From Gemmatimonadota bacterium (GTDB lineage: Bacteria > Gemmatimonadota > Gemmatimonadetes > Gemmatimonadales > Gemmatimonadaceae): 64,000 nucleotides of DNA. How positions within the stretch are numbered: position 1 is the stretch's first letter; each line of letters begins with the position of its first letter. Position numbers and translations under genes: made by a program. Positions 8,208-15,316 of this stretch are shown here, piece after piece. The stretch spans positions 173,986-237,985 of the forward strand of contig PLCA01000016.1 in the NCBI GenBank assembly GCA_003134685.1, written 5' to 3'. Under the pieces are notes generated by a model. The model saw only the letters and a program-made list of their open reading frames with translations. It searched no databases and had not been told where the DNA came from.

Positions 8208-8240
8208 GAAACGGGGGCGGTGTGGTGACGCCCCCGTTTT
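8208..8240 (+). terminator. Intrinsic terminator after pilin gene
   Basis: GAAACGGGGGCG pairs with CGCCCCCGTTTT-C around a nine-base loop, with the T-run contained in the 3' arm. It lies 30 bp after the pilin stop. Confidence 0.85.
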
Positions 8241-8382
8241 CTATTGCCATCTCTTAGTCGCAGTTTCGGTGCGCAGGCCAGTCGCTTCTCCGGCGATAAC
8301 TGATCCGTTGCAACCATCATCATTGCCATTCCTGATTTGTCGTACCGTTCAAAACGTAAGGGTGACCATCAGGAGGAAGCGA

Positions 8383-8658
8383 ATGAAACTCACGTCTGAG
8401 ACGCCGGTAGTAACTCGGCGTTGGTTAGCTCGATTCACCTGGCGGGACAAAGTGGTACTCGCCGTGTTTACCTTGCTCGCCTTCAGCGCTGCGATGAACA
8501 TGGATCGACAAAGCATGAAGGAACATACAGCATCGACTATGGCGGTCATGCTGGCCTATTTCGTAGCTCTCTCTTTTTGGTATGCCGTCGCGCGGTTTGT
8601 GTTTGTCCTCGCTGTTGCGGGCTTCCGGTCCGTCCCATGGGACCGGCGGCTGCGATAG
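8383..8658 (+). CDS. Small inner-membrane protein
   Basis: The ATG at 8383 is preceded by AGGAGG, so I prefer it to the longer frame from 8269. The 91-aa product has two hydrophobic helices ('KVVLAVFTLLAFSAAM' and 'MAVMLAYFVALSFWYAVARFVFVLAV') joined by a short polar loop. The N-terminus is basic and probably cytoplasmic. I recognise no family. Confidence 0.6.
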   Translation: MKLTSETPVVTRRWLARFTWRDKVVLAVFTLLAFSAAMNMDRQSMKEHTASTMAVMLAYFVALSFWYAVARFVFVLAVAGFRSVPWDRRLR

Positions 8659-8679
8659 TCAGCGCTGACTATCGGTTGG

Positions 8680-9223
8680 CTAATTCATGTCAGGGAAGAT
8701 CGGCGGCGGCAGTTTAGGCAGCTCCCCTTTCACAAAGCTCTGCACATCGACTAGGGGTGGTAGCGAACCTCCCTCCCTCCGAAGAGCGGCGACGAGATGT
8801 GCGAGTCTCTGGACCGCTGAACCAGCCCTGTTCCGAATCACCCACTGGTCATCATCGGTGATTGCCTCTCTGGGTTTGTGCCGCTTCGTCAATTCTATTC
8901 GGTTCTGAAGTTCTAGCACCAGGCCAAAGAATTGATACGCGGCATAGGTAGTCTCCGGGGTAAAGCTTCGAGTATCGGGAAAGAGTTTCTCGAACCACGG
9001 TAAGGGGACATACCAGTAGTAGTCCAGAGGGCGCGTCTGCGAGTACATATCCCGCAGAATACTCTCGACATGGCGCAATTCGATCAGTAAAGCGGGTAGC
9101 TATATCGGCTGCCTTGTCGCGCTTCTCGTCGAACCAGCGCTGCCGCCCCAATCGGTAGCCGAGCAGGCTTCCCAAGAGCACTCCGAGAAGTCCTATCAGC
9201 GCTGTGGTTTCGCTGGGGCTCAC
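8680..9223 (-). pseudogene. Membrane-anchored protein gene broken by a frameshift
   Basis: Two overlapping frames on the minus strand look like one protein. The first starts with GTG at 9223, four bases inside the end of the XRE gene (GTGA overlap), and encodes a TM anchor ('LIGLLGVLLGSLLGYRLG') and 'RWFDEKRDKAADIAT'. Removing one base from the GGG at 9094-9096 joins this to 'ALLIELRHVESILRDMY' and the second frame, which ends at 8680. That gives about 180 aa with a cytoplasmic domain of unknown family. It is either a real inactivating +1 indel or a sequencing error in a homopolymer. Confidence 0.65.
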
Positions 9224-9438
9224 TTTGCTTTGCGGCCGGTATGGACGACGAGCATTGCCGCATCAACACCCAGCGCGGTCGCGATTCGATCTAGCACGTC
9301 GAAGGCGATCCCGGTGGTCTGATTGTTCTCGATCGCGCTCAGCGTTGACGGCCGGACCTTAGCCCGGCGGGCGAGCTCAGCCCCGCTCAGCCCCTTCGCT
9401 TTCCTCAACTCCCGCACACGCAAACGCACTGGCGTCAT
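9220..9438 (-). CDS. XRE-family HTH regulator
   Basis: 72 aa from the ATG at 9438. A classic helix-turn-helix runs through 'LRKAKGLSGAELARRAKVRPSTLSAIEN', followed by 'AFDVLDRIATALGVDAAML', the usual XRE C-terminal helices. The protein is little more than the DNA-binding domain. A -35/-10 pair ends five bases before this ATG, so the mRNA is probably leaderless; an upstream in-frame start at 9465 would lie inside the promoter and is rejected. The gene is translationally coupled to the broken membrane-protein gene downstream and probably controls the divergent 9556 operon. Confidence 0.85.
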   Translation of the reverse strand: MTPVRLRVRELRKAKGLSGAELARRAKVRPSTLSAIENNQTTGIAFDVLDRIATALGVDAAMLVVHTGRKAK

Positions 9439-9444
9439 GCTAGA

Positions 9445-9473
9445 TGTATAACGCCAGAGCGGCACTGCCGCAA
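9445..9473 (-). promoter_or_regulatory. Promoter and operator of the XRE gene (leaderless)
   Basis: Read on the minus strand, TTGCGG (9473-9468) and TATACA (9450-9445) are separated by 17 bp. The expected start point falls on the A of the XRE ATG. The spacer holds GCTCTGGCGTTATACAT, which is repeated with one change in the divergent promoter, so it is probably the operator. Confidence 0.7.
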
Positions 9474-9495
9474 GCTAATCCTATCCTGCTGCCTA

Positions 9496-9524
9496 TTGCG
9501 CGCCTAACGCTCTAGCGTTATACA
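9496..9524 (+). promoter_or_regulatory. Promoter and palindromic operator of the 9556 operon
   Basis: TTGCGC (9496-9501), 17 bp, TATACA (9519-9524). The spacer and -10 contain the palindrome TAACGCTCTAGCGTTA (9505-9520; 7-bp arms, 2-bp centre). This matches the copy in front of the XRE gene, suggesting repression of both promoters by the XRE protein. Confidence 0.72.
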
Positions 9525-9555
9525 TTCTTTCCCAACCCCAACAAGGAGATCCACC

Positions 9556-10071
9556 ATGCCAACATTGAAAGAAGCAGTCGCGCGGAAGAAGCAACTAGCA
9601 GGGCTCCGAAAGAAGCACCCCGAGGTGACTGCACAACTCGATGCCGAGGACGCAGCGAAGCAACACAAGCCACACACCGATATAGGCGTCGCGGATCAGT
9701 TCACTAGCCGGTCCGCACAAGCAATCGCGCATCGTATAGTGCGGGGCGTAGACGAGGAGTTCAGCGTGACTGAGCTCCAGGTGACTGTGGAAGCCATGTA
9801 CGGCAATCCCGACAAGTGGGGCGTGACTCCCGAGACGGTTGCTTTCGTGAAAGGCACCGTCCACTCCAGTGGTGAGAGCGAAAGCCGGGAATTCGCCATT
9901 CAGCACCTGCAGTTGGGCGATCTTCCTCTACTCGTCTTAGCGCTTCAAGAGGCTATCCGCCTCGGCGACGAGCAAGGTTCCTTTGCCATCCTGAGCCCGA
10001 ATGCAAACGAGATCGCGGCCATAATCAGAGCCACGATGACAGCGCCACCGAAACGGGCGAAGTCAGCATGA
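9556..10071 (+). CDS. Hypothetical protein, XRE-linked operon
   Basis: 171 aa with AAGGAG at the correct distance. No signal or membrane segment. The N-terminal 40 residues are highly charged and helical ('KEAVARKKQLAGLRKKHPEV'); the rest is mixed alpha/beta with 'EFAIQHLQLGDLPLLVLALQEAIRL'. I do not recognise a family. It is the first gene of a two-gene operon behind the palindromic operator. A role in a small regulated module, such as a plasmid or phage accessory system, is a guess from context. Confidence 0.7.
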   Translation: MPTLKEAVARKKQLAGLRKKHPEVTAQLDAEDAAKQHKPHTDIGVADQFTSRSAQAIAHRIVRGVDEEFSVTELQVTVEAMYGNPDKWGVTPETVAFVKGTVHSSGESESREFAIQHLQLGDLPLLVLALQEAIRLGDEQGSFAILSPNANEIAAIIRATMTAPPKRAKSA

Positions 10072-10331
10072 AGCGGAAGAAGCTGAGCCTCCATGTCAAC
10101 CGAAAGGTTGAGGCAAGTAACCCGCAGAACGATCGCGATTCGCCCGGGCCGGGCGTCTACGAGGACGAGATCCATCCCCCCGGCGAACACTGGTACAAAA
10201 TCCTGATGCCGAGCGGCAGAATCGGCACGGTTCACCTTCCCGACGAACTATGGGACAAGGATGTCGTCGACGAACTATGGAGGCGTTTTGACAAGAAAGC
10301 TCAGAAGGGGTTGAGCATCGTACCGAGCTGA
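10068..10331 (+). CDS. Small hypothetical protein, coupled to 9556 gene
   Basis: 87 aa; its ATG overlaps the previous stop (ATGA), implying translational coupling. The N-terminus is very basic ('MKRKKLSLHVNRK'). The body contains 'EHWYKILMPSGRIGTVHLPDELWDKDVVDELWRRF', which reads as a compact beta-hairpin plus helix. The family is unknown. An intrinsic terminator follows about 70 bp downstream. Confidence 0.65.
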   Translation: MKRKKLSLHVNRKVEASNPQNDRDSPGPGVYEDEIHPPGEHWYKILMPSGRIGTVHLPDELWDKDVVDELWRRFDKKAQKGLSIVPS

Positions 10332-10368
10332 GAGCGTTGGGGGTAGCAGTGGGGGCGAAACCCCTCGC

Positions 10369-10430
10369 CGTGATTGCTAGGTGAATTCCTGATGCGGAGA
10401 AGGCCCCGGATGAAACGTATCCGGGGCCTT
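10369..10430 (+). repeat. Copy A of a ~60-bp direct repeat ending in a terminator-like hairpin
   Basis: Starts CGTGATTGCTAGGTGA, continues with a diverged middle, and ends in an AGGCCCCGGA ... TCCGGGGCCT hairpin. A related copy in the same orientation lies at 11710-11768. The two bracket the hicA/hicB-type operon. Confidence 0.55.
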
Positions 10431-10437
10431 CCGTTTT
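10400..10437 (+). terminator. Intrinsic terminator after 10068 gene
   Basis: A 12-bp perfect stem (AAGGCCCCGGAT / ATCCGGGGCCTT) with a seven-base loop, followed by CCGTTTT. On the minus strand the same stem could serve the convergent hicB-like gene. Confidence 0.8.
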
Positions 10438-10492
10438 AACACTCACATTCCGAAGTCTGTACGCTCCCGCCGGATCCGGCGGCCGAACGCGG

Positions 10493-10879
10493 TCAGGCAG
10501 TAACTAATTGCGTGAGTTGGTTGACGCGCGCACCGGATCCGGTCTGCTTCGGCTGAGGCACAAAAGCGAGCACATCTCCGCCTTTAACTTGAACATTCCG
10601 CAGCGGCGTGGCCGGACTCACCCATGGCAGCTTTGTGCCAGCTGGAACCTGAACAGAATCGCCGAACTGTAGGGCGGCTTCCAGAGTCGCCTGCAGCGCC
10701 TCCCAAAAATCGTCCTCAAGACTCTTCGGATCAGCGTCGTCGCCGGTCGCAATTACCGATGGCAATTCCGCCACGCGAAGGATTGTATAACCCTCGTCAG
10801 AATCCTTCTCTCGCTTGATCGTCCAATTAAGGCGAAGAAGGTAATTCAGTTTTTCCTCTCGGTTCCACGTCATGCTCAT
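10493..10879 (-). CDS. HicB-like antitoxin
   Basis: 128 aa; the ATG overlaps the hicA stop by four bases, so the pair is translationally coupled in the order toxin-antitoxin. Residues ~15-75 have the HicB partial-RNaseH layout: a strand 'LNWTIKREKDSDEGYTILRV', then 'LPSVIATGDDADPKSLEDDFWEALQATLEAAL'. The C-terminus is short and polar and lacks an obvious ribbon-helix-helix or HTH domain, so DNA binding is uncertain. The expected role is to neutralise the HicA-like protein by direct binding. Confidence 0.68.
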   Translation of the reverse strand: MSMTWNREEKLNYLLRLNWTIKREKDSDEGYTILRVAELPSVIATGDDADPKSLEDDFWEALQATLEAALQFGDSVQVPAGTKLPWVSPATPLRNVQVKGGDVLAFVPQPKQTGSGARVNQLTQLVTA

Positions 10880-11154
10880 TCTACCTCTCCAGGCACGAGG
10901 TTGCTCTCCTTCAAGAGACGAATCATCTCCTTTATATATACGGACTTGATCGGTCCCTTGCCGCGATCGACTAGCGCGATCGTAGTTACAAGGCCATTGG
11001 CCCCTTTATAACGCCACCTACGGTGGCTTGTTCCGCTCGCCGTCGCAAGGACGAAGCCGAGCGACTTGAGAATCGAAGCCGCATCCTCATAGGTGTAGTC
11101 GACGGGCTTCGGGTCGTCGGCCATCGCCGCTAGTCGCTTTCGCCAGCTCGCCAC
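10876..11154 (-). CDS. HicA-like toxin
   Basis: 92 aa. The core 'ASILKSLGFVLATASGTSHRRWRY' matches the HicA dsRBD-like fold, with the conserved G-[ST]-H-x-x-[FWY] segment holding the presumed catalytic histidine. It then has 'TTIALVDRGKGPIKSVYIKEMIRLLKE', corresponding to the H-x-x-x-[EL]-K-x-G-T-[LV]-x-x-[IL]-[LI]+ region of the family. HicA toxins cleave mRNA. The N-terminal 18 residues are longer than in minimal HicA. It lies 13 bp after the DUF6941-like gene and overlaps hicB. Confidence 0.72.
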   Translation of the reverse strand: MASWRKRLAAMADDPKPVDYTYEDAASILKSLGFVLATASGTSHRRWRYKGANGLVTTIALVDRGKGPIKSVYIKEMIRLLKESNLVPGEVE

Positions 11155-11167
11155 GGTTGGCTACCGG

Positions 11168-11593
11168 CTACGTGGGAAATGTTTGCTGCGCCTCGTCGAC
11201 GTAAAGCGGAATAGAACCGACGTGATGGCCGTCTAGCAAAATGCTGAACTCATAAGCGCCGCGCGCTGGCAGGCCGAGCCCCGGTGGAACCGCGATGACC
11301 AGATTGCCAACCATCTTTCGGCCTCTGCCGCGCGCCCCGAATTTGAACGGGAGCTCGAGGCGAATTGGGTTGGGCAGATCTGCTCCATCCGCAGTCGTCA
11401 GATGAACAACGGCGGTGTGGTCGGTCCCTTCGGTCACGTGCGCCTCCATTGCGGCGAACAGAAAGAACTGAGGCATGGGAATCGGCACCACTCTGAGCGC
11501 GTCAAAGATGGTGTCGAAAATGCCGACGAGAATCACCTTCCCGGCGGCACCTTGGCCAGCGTAATCGGCTAGCACGCCAAATTTCAATTCCAT
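11168..11593 (-). CDS. DUF6941-like protein
   Basis: 141 aa without a signal peptide. The opening 'MELKFGVLADYAGQGAAGKVILVGIFDTIF' and the later 'HTAVVHLTTADGADL' and 'GAYEFSILLDGHHVGSIPLYV' match my memory of the DUF6941 family, an all-beta protein of unknown function often found near mobile or accessory genes. It is the first gene of an operon with the hicA- and hicB-like genes. Confidence 0.6.
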   Translation of the reverse strand: MELKFGVLADYAGQGAAGKVILVGIFDTIFDALRVVPIPMPQFFLFAAMEAHVTEGTDHTAVVHLTTADGADLPNPIRLELPFKFGARGRGRKMVGNLVIAVPPGLGLPARGAYEFSILLDGHHVGSIPLYVDEAQQTFPT

Positions 11594-11709
11594 ACGGTAT
11601 CTCCGAGGCTATCGGTGGGGCTGTCGCTCCGAAATGTCAGAATCATTTCACCCGATGTCGCTTCTCTTTCAGCTTGGCGGCAACGGATTCACGGGACGGA
11701 ATGGGTCGT

Positions 11710-11768
11710 CGTGATTGCTGGGTGATTGCTGACGTGAGTAGGCCCCGGAGATCGGTCTCCGGGGCCTA
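11710..11768 (+). repeat. Copy B of the ~60-bp direct repeat with hairpin
   Basis: Starts CGTGATTGCTGGGTGA and ends in a 13-bp perfect stem (11739-11751 with 11756-11768, loop TCGG). No T-run follows on either strand. It lies between the DUF6941-like gene's upstream region and the tRNA operon; see copy A at 10369-10430. Confidence 0.55.
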
Positions 11769-11803
11769 TGGCTAAGCTGTGTGCTGGCAAGCCGTTATCC
11801 TAA

Positions 11804-11877
11804 CGCGCCCGGAGGGACTCGAACCCCCAACCTTCTGATCCGTAGTCAGATGCTCTATCCAATTGAGCTACGGGCGC
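11804..11877 (-). tRNA. tRNA-Arg(ACG)
   Basis: A complete cloverleaf on the minus strand. The acceptor GCGCCCG pairs with CGGGCGC; the anticodon stem TCTGA/TCAGA flanks CTACGGA, giving ACG; the T-loop is TTCGAGT. CCA is not encoded. It is last of the four-tRNA cluster. Confidence 0.95.
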
Positions 11878-11951
11878 TCATACAACCTTGTTCATGCTCG
11901 GAGCGACCCGGATCGAGCTAATGATCGGTCGGGTGGAATCCTTTTCACGTA

Positions 11952-12025
11952 TGAGCGGTACAAGACTCGAACTTGTGACCTCCACGATGTCAACGTGGCG
12001 CTCTAACCAACTGAGCTAACCGCCC
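11952..12025 (-). tRNA. tRNA-Val(GAC)
   Basis: Acceptor GGGCGGT/ACCGCTC (one G-U pair), anticodon stem CCACG/CGTGG around TTGACAT (GAC), T-arm ACAAG/CTTGT. CCA is not encoded. Confidence 0.95.
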
Positions 12026-12045
12026 TCTTCCTCACCGCACCGGAG

Positions 12046-12118
12046 AGCGGGAAACGGGACTCGAACCCGCGACCCCAACCTTGGCAAGGTTGTGCTCTAC
12101 CAACTGAGCTATTCCCGC
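12046..12118 (-). tRNA. tRNA-Gly(GCC)
   Basis: Acceptor GCGGGAA/TTCCCGC, anticodon stem CAACC/GGTTG around TTGCCAA (GCC), discriminator U. CCA is not encoded. Confidence 0.95.
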
Positions 12119-12153
12119 GAACAAACAACCGTTCTCGTCTCACCGCGAAGCCA

Positions 12154-12226
<73 letters not shown>

Positions 12227-12267
12227 GGCATTTCCTGACGATCCACAACACCCGACAGGAACCGCGA

Positions 12268-12296
12268 AGGATATCCAAGGGTAGTATCGATGTCAA
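12268..12296 (-). promoter_or_regulatory. Promoter of the tRNA operon
   Basis: On the minus strand, TTGACA (12296-12291) and TATCCT (12273-12268) are 17 bp apart, a near-consensus sigma-70 promoter. The start is expected near 12261, just upstream of tRNA-Ala. Confidence 0.82.
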
Positions 12297-12491
12297 GAAT
12301 TTTGGTCTGGCCAAAAGGACAACGGCCGGTATCTTGCAGCGCTTCTAAAGCCTGAATTTTTTGCTTACGGAAAAACGCTTTTGATGTCGCTTTATCAGGC
12401 TGCAGAAACAACACTAATTCGCTTGCATTGCTGGCCCAACAATGGCTGCATCGCATAAGGCTTTCACGGTAGTACCAAGAGGTATGTAACA

Positions 12492-13376
12492 ATGGCTGAA
12501 GTAAAGCGTCGCCGCAAAGCGGCCGTCGCCGGAATCGCTCCGAGTGAGCCCGAGAGGGACATTCTCGATCAGTACCTATATGAGGTCAGCACTTTTCCGC
12601 TGCTCAAAGGTACCGAGGAGATCGAGGTTGCCCGTCGGATTCGTGCCGGTGACCCGGACGCTCTCCAGGAGCTCGTACAGCGCAACCTGCGCTTCGTGAT
12701 CTCCGTAGCAAAGAAATATCAGAACCGCGGCATGCCGCTCATCGATCTCATCGGCGAGGGTAACGTCGGTCTGCTCACGGCTGCGCGGAAGTTTGATCCC
12801 GATCAAGGCGTCAAGTTCATCTCGTACGCAGTGTGGTGGATTCGCCAGGCGATTCTTTCGTCGCTGGCGCGTCAGGGCCGCACCGTCCGCGTGCCGCTCA
12901 ATCGCACGGCGGATCTCTCGCGCATCATCAAGGCGTCGGAGATTCTCCGCCAGAAGATGCGGCGCGAGCCGACCCCCGAGGAGCTGTCGCAGCTCACCGG
13001 CCTGTCGGTCGATGTCGTGCAGTCGCTCGCCGCCCTTAATACCGGCGACGTGCGTCTCGATGCACCGATGGATCCGGAAGGCGATCGCTCGCTGATCGAG
13101 CGTTTCGTCGCCGACGAGATGCCCGATACCGAGGAAGAGGCCATGAACCGCTTCCTCAACGACGAAATCGAAACCGCACTGTCGACGCTTCCCCCGCGGG
13201 ATGCGAAGGTGCTGCGGCTGTACTTTGGACTCGAAGGTGGGCGGGAGCACACCTTGGAAGAGATTGGCTCGCTTCTCGGAGTGACTCGTGAGCGGGTTCG
13301 TCAGCTTCGCGATCGTGCTTTGAAGCGGCTCCGTGAAGGAGATGTCGGTCGCGCGCTGGGATCGTTCGCGGCGTAA
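12492..13376 (+). CDS. rpoD: RNA polymerase sigma factor, RpoD/SigA type
   Basis: 294 aa, short for a primary sigma factor because region 1.1 is missing, as in Bacteroidota and Gemmatimonadota. Region 1.2 ('ILDQYLYEVSTFPLLKGTEE') is followed by region 2 with the core-binding and melting motifs ('RNLRFVISVAKKYQNRGMPLIDLIGEGNVGL', 'GVKFISYAVWWIRQAI'), region 3, and region 4 with an HTH ('TLEEIGSLLGVTRERVRQLRDRAL'). It recruits core polymerase to -35/-10 promoters. It could be a group 2 sigma factor and not the housekeeping one. A strong terminator follows. Confidence 0.93.
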   Translation: MAEVKRRRKAAVAGIAPSEPERDILDQYLYEVSTFPLLKGTEEIEVARRIRAGDPDALQELVQRNLRFVISVAKKYQNRGMPLIDLIGEGNVGLLTAARKFDPDQGVKFISYAVWWIRQAILSSLARQGRTVRVPLNRTADLSRIIKASEILRQKMRREPTPEELSQLTGLSVDVVQSLAALNTGDVRLDAPMDPEGDRSLIERFVADEMPDTEEEAMNRFLNDEIETALSTLPPRDAKVLRLYFGLEGGREHTLEEIGSLLGVTRERVRQLRDRALKRLREGDVGRALGSFAA

Positions 13377-13396
13377 CGCTTCTGAAACAGCAAAGG

Positions 13397-13430
13397 AAGG
13401 GGACGAGCAAAGCTCGTCCCCTTTTTTTTT
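13397..13430 (+). terminator. Intrinsic terminator after sigma-factor gene
   Basis: AAGGGGACGAGC / GCTCGTCCCCTT with a three-base loop, followed by a run of ten T in total. It is directly abutted by the palindromic repeat. Confidence 0.93.
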
Positions 13431-13434
13431 TGTG

Positions 13435-13610
13435 AACTGAACGGGCGGGAGGCGTCAGAAGCGTAGATGCCAGTTGTCAGTTCACTACGCCCTGACTTTC
13501 CTCGTGTGCGTCAACGCACAGGCAGTCACTACCACGCCACCGAGATAAGTCCGGGCGTCGTGAACTGACAACTGGCATCTGTGCTTCTCAAGCCTCCTAC
13601 CCGTTCAGTT
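13435..13610. repeat. Long imperfect palindrome, family copy 1
   Basis: Arms of about 63 nt (13435-13497 and 13547-13610) are roughly 85% complementary and begin AACTGAACGGG. They contain GATGCCAGTTGTCAGTTCAC on both sides and enclose about 50 bp with TGCCTGT (minus strand). Copy 2 (61144-61321) shares arms and core; copy 3 (55158-55353) shares the inner arm and core. It has no coding capacity. A MITE-like mobile element or a structured RNA are both possible. Confidence 0.85.
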
Positions 13611-13682
13611 GCTTTGCTTTCGACCAAACCGAGATGCCCGAGCCCCCCTTCCCCCGCTGGGGACCCGGTGCATCTTTGTGAC

Positions 13683-14435
13683 ATGATCAAGCTGATCGAC
13701 GTATACAAGTCGTTCGGACCCAAGAAGGTCCTCGAGGGCTTTTCCCTCGAGGTCGAAGAGGGCCAAACAATGGCCCTCATCGGCTTTTCGGGCAGCGGCA
13801 AGTCGGTCGCGATCAAGCACATCGTTGGATTGCTCGAGCCCGATCGCGGAACTGTCTGGGTCGACGGCCAGGAAGTCCCGAAGCTCTCGCGTGAGGAGCT
13901 GTACGCCCTCCGCTCCCACATCGGCTACGTGTTCCAGTTCGCCGCGCTCTTCGACTCGCTCACCATTTGCGACAACGTCGCCATGGGACTGCGGAAGGAG
14001 GGACGGCTCAGCGAGCGCGATATCATGAAGCGCGTCGGCGAAGCCCTGGAGCTCGTCGATCTTCCCGGTGTGGAGGACAAGTTCCCGGCCGAGCTGTCGG
14101 GTGGAATGAGAAAGCGCGTCGGCATCGCTCGCGCGATCGCGCGGCAGCCCAAGTATATCCTGTACGATGAGCCGACCACCGGACTCGACCCGGTCACCAG
14201 CGCGATCATCGACCAGCTCATGATCCGCATGCGAGAGAAGCTCGGCGTCACGAGCATCGTCGTCACCCACGACATGCGGAGCGCGTACACTGTAGCGTCG
14301 CGCATAGCGATGCTCTTCGAAGGCAAGGTCCGGCAGGTCGGAACGGTTGACGAGATCCAGCACACGGGGGATCCCGTCGTGCGCCAATTCATCGAAGGCA
14401 AGCCCGACCTCGACACCGTGGACGCGGGAGTCTGA
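13683..14435 (+). CDS. MlaF-like ABC transporter ATPase
   Basis: 250 aa. Walker A is 'GFSGSGKS', the signature 'LSGGMRKRVGIARAIA', Walker B 'YILYDEPTTGLDP', and the switch His lies in 'VVTHDM'. 'MRKRV' after the signature and 'DSLTICDNVAMGLR' are typical of the Mla/Ttg2 lipid-transport ATPases, which power retrograde phospholipid movement with MlaE permease and MlaD. No permease or MCE gene is adjacent, so partners must be elsewhere. The ATG at 13683 is used because the upstream frame runs into the palindrome; no clear Shine-Dalgarno is visible. Confidence 0.85.
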   Translation: MIKLIDVYKSFGPKKVLEGFSLEVEEGQTMALIGFSGSGKSVAIKHIVGLLEPDRGTVWVDGQEVPKLSREELYALRSHIGYVFQFAALFDSLTICDNVAMGLRKEGRLSERDIMKRVGEALELVDLPGVEDKFPAELSGGMRKRVGIARAIARQPKYILYDEPTTGLDPVTSAIIDQLMIRMREKLGVTSIVVTHDMRSAYTVASRIAMLFEGKVRQVGTVDEIQHTGDPVVRQFIEGKPDLDTVDAGV

Positions 14436-14437
14436 TC

Positions 14438-15241
14438 TTGGCTTCGACTACGAATGGATCGACGCTCCCATCGCTCGTCGTTCACCTGGAGCGCGACCGG
14501 GCCCGCGCCCTCGTCCGCGCGGCGTTTCCCCGCCGGAAGTGGAAGATCATCACCACGCGCTCGGCCGAGGAGCTCGAAGCCGTCTTTCGGAGAGTGCTGG
14601 TAGATGCCGCGCTCATCGACCTCGGCTCACCAGGCGAAGACACGTGGAAGGCCGCCGCGTTTGCAGCCGAATTTCCGAGCGCTCCCTTCTTCGCAATCAT
14701 GCCGCTCAGACCGACAGATTCCCCGGCCGCCGCCCGCTGCGCGGGACTCGGATTCATCGATGTGATCGTCGAAGGAATCGACGAGAACACGGCGCGCGAT
14801 CTGGTGAACCCGCATGCCTTCTCCACGCGCTTCCGACATGCGCTGATAGAGACGCCACCCGCGCTCGGACTCACGACTCCGCTGCAGAAAACCGCGTGGC
14901 AAGTGATCGTCGCGCATTCAGGTCGGCCGGTCACGACGAAGGAGCTGGCAAAGGCCGTCGGATTGAGCCGCGAGCACCTGAGCCGAAATTTCGCAAAACC
15001 CGGCGCGCCGAATCTCAAGCGCGTCATCGATCTGGTCAGACTGATCGCGGCCGCGGAGCTGGCAAAAAACCCCGGCCACGACATTCGCGATATCGCCCGG
15101 ATCCTCGACTTTGCCTCGTCATCCCACCTGGCCGTAACGGCGCAAAGGATCTTCGGCACCCGTCCGGCCTCGCTCGCCCGGCTCAGAACGATCGATCTCA
15201 TCGACAGGTTCGCCCAGGGGCGAACCCGGAGCAGAACGTAG
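14438..15241 (+). CDS. Regulator with receiver-like N-terminus and AraC-type HTH
   Basis: 267 aa from a TTG two bases after the mlaF-like stop, with GGGAG upstream. Residues ~10-125 look like a diverged receiver domain: a hydrophobic strand, then 'VDAALIDLGSPGEDT' where a phospho-acceptor Asp would sit. The C-terminal ~100 residues are an AraC-type double HTH ('VTTKELAKAVGLSREHLSRNF', 'DIRDIARILDFASSSHLAVTAQRIFG'). It is probably a transcription regulator co-expressed with the ATPase; whether it is phosphorylated is unclear, since acidic pocket residues are not obvious. Confidence 0.75.
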   Translation: MASTTNGSTLPSLVVHLERDRARALVRAAFPRRKWKIITTRSAEELEAVFRRVLVDAALIDLGSPGEDTWKAAAFAAEFPSAPFFAIMPLRPTDSPAAARCAGLGFIDVIVEGIDENTARDLVNPHAFSTRFRHALIETPPALGLTTPLQKTAWQVIVAHSGRPVTTKELAKAVGLSREHLSRNFAKPGAPNLKRVIDLVRLIAAAELAKNPGHDIRDIARILDFASSSHLAVTAQRIFGTRPASLARLRTIDLIDRFAQGRTRSRT

Positions 15242-15316
15242 CATTTTGCGGATGCTGGGCTTGCGCCCGAATCTCCCCCAACGATTTACGGCCCGACTCT
15301 TCCAGAAGGTCTGTCG

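Noticed and set aside
13435..13610. Reading the long palindrome as an integron attC site
   Set aside because: The arms lack the R and L box core sites (GTTRRRY / RYYYAAC) in the right places, no integron integrase is present, and no cassette array is seen.
13581..13682. N-terminal extension of the MlaF-like protein from 13581
   Set aside because: It would be encoded by the palindromic repeat arm and adds 34 residues with no similarity to ABC ATPases; the ATG at 13683 gives the normal start.
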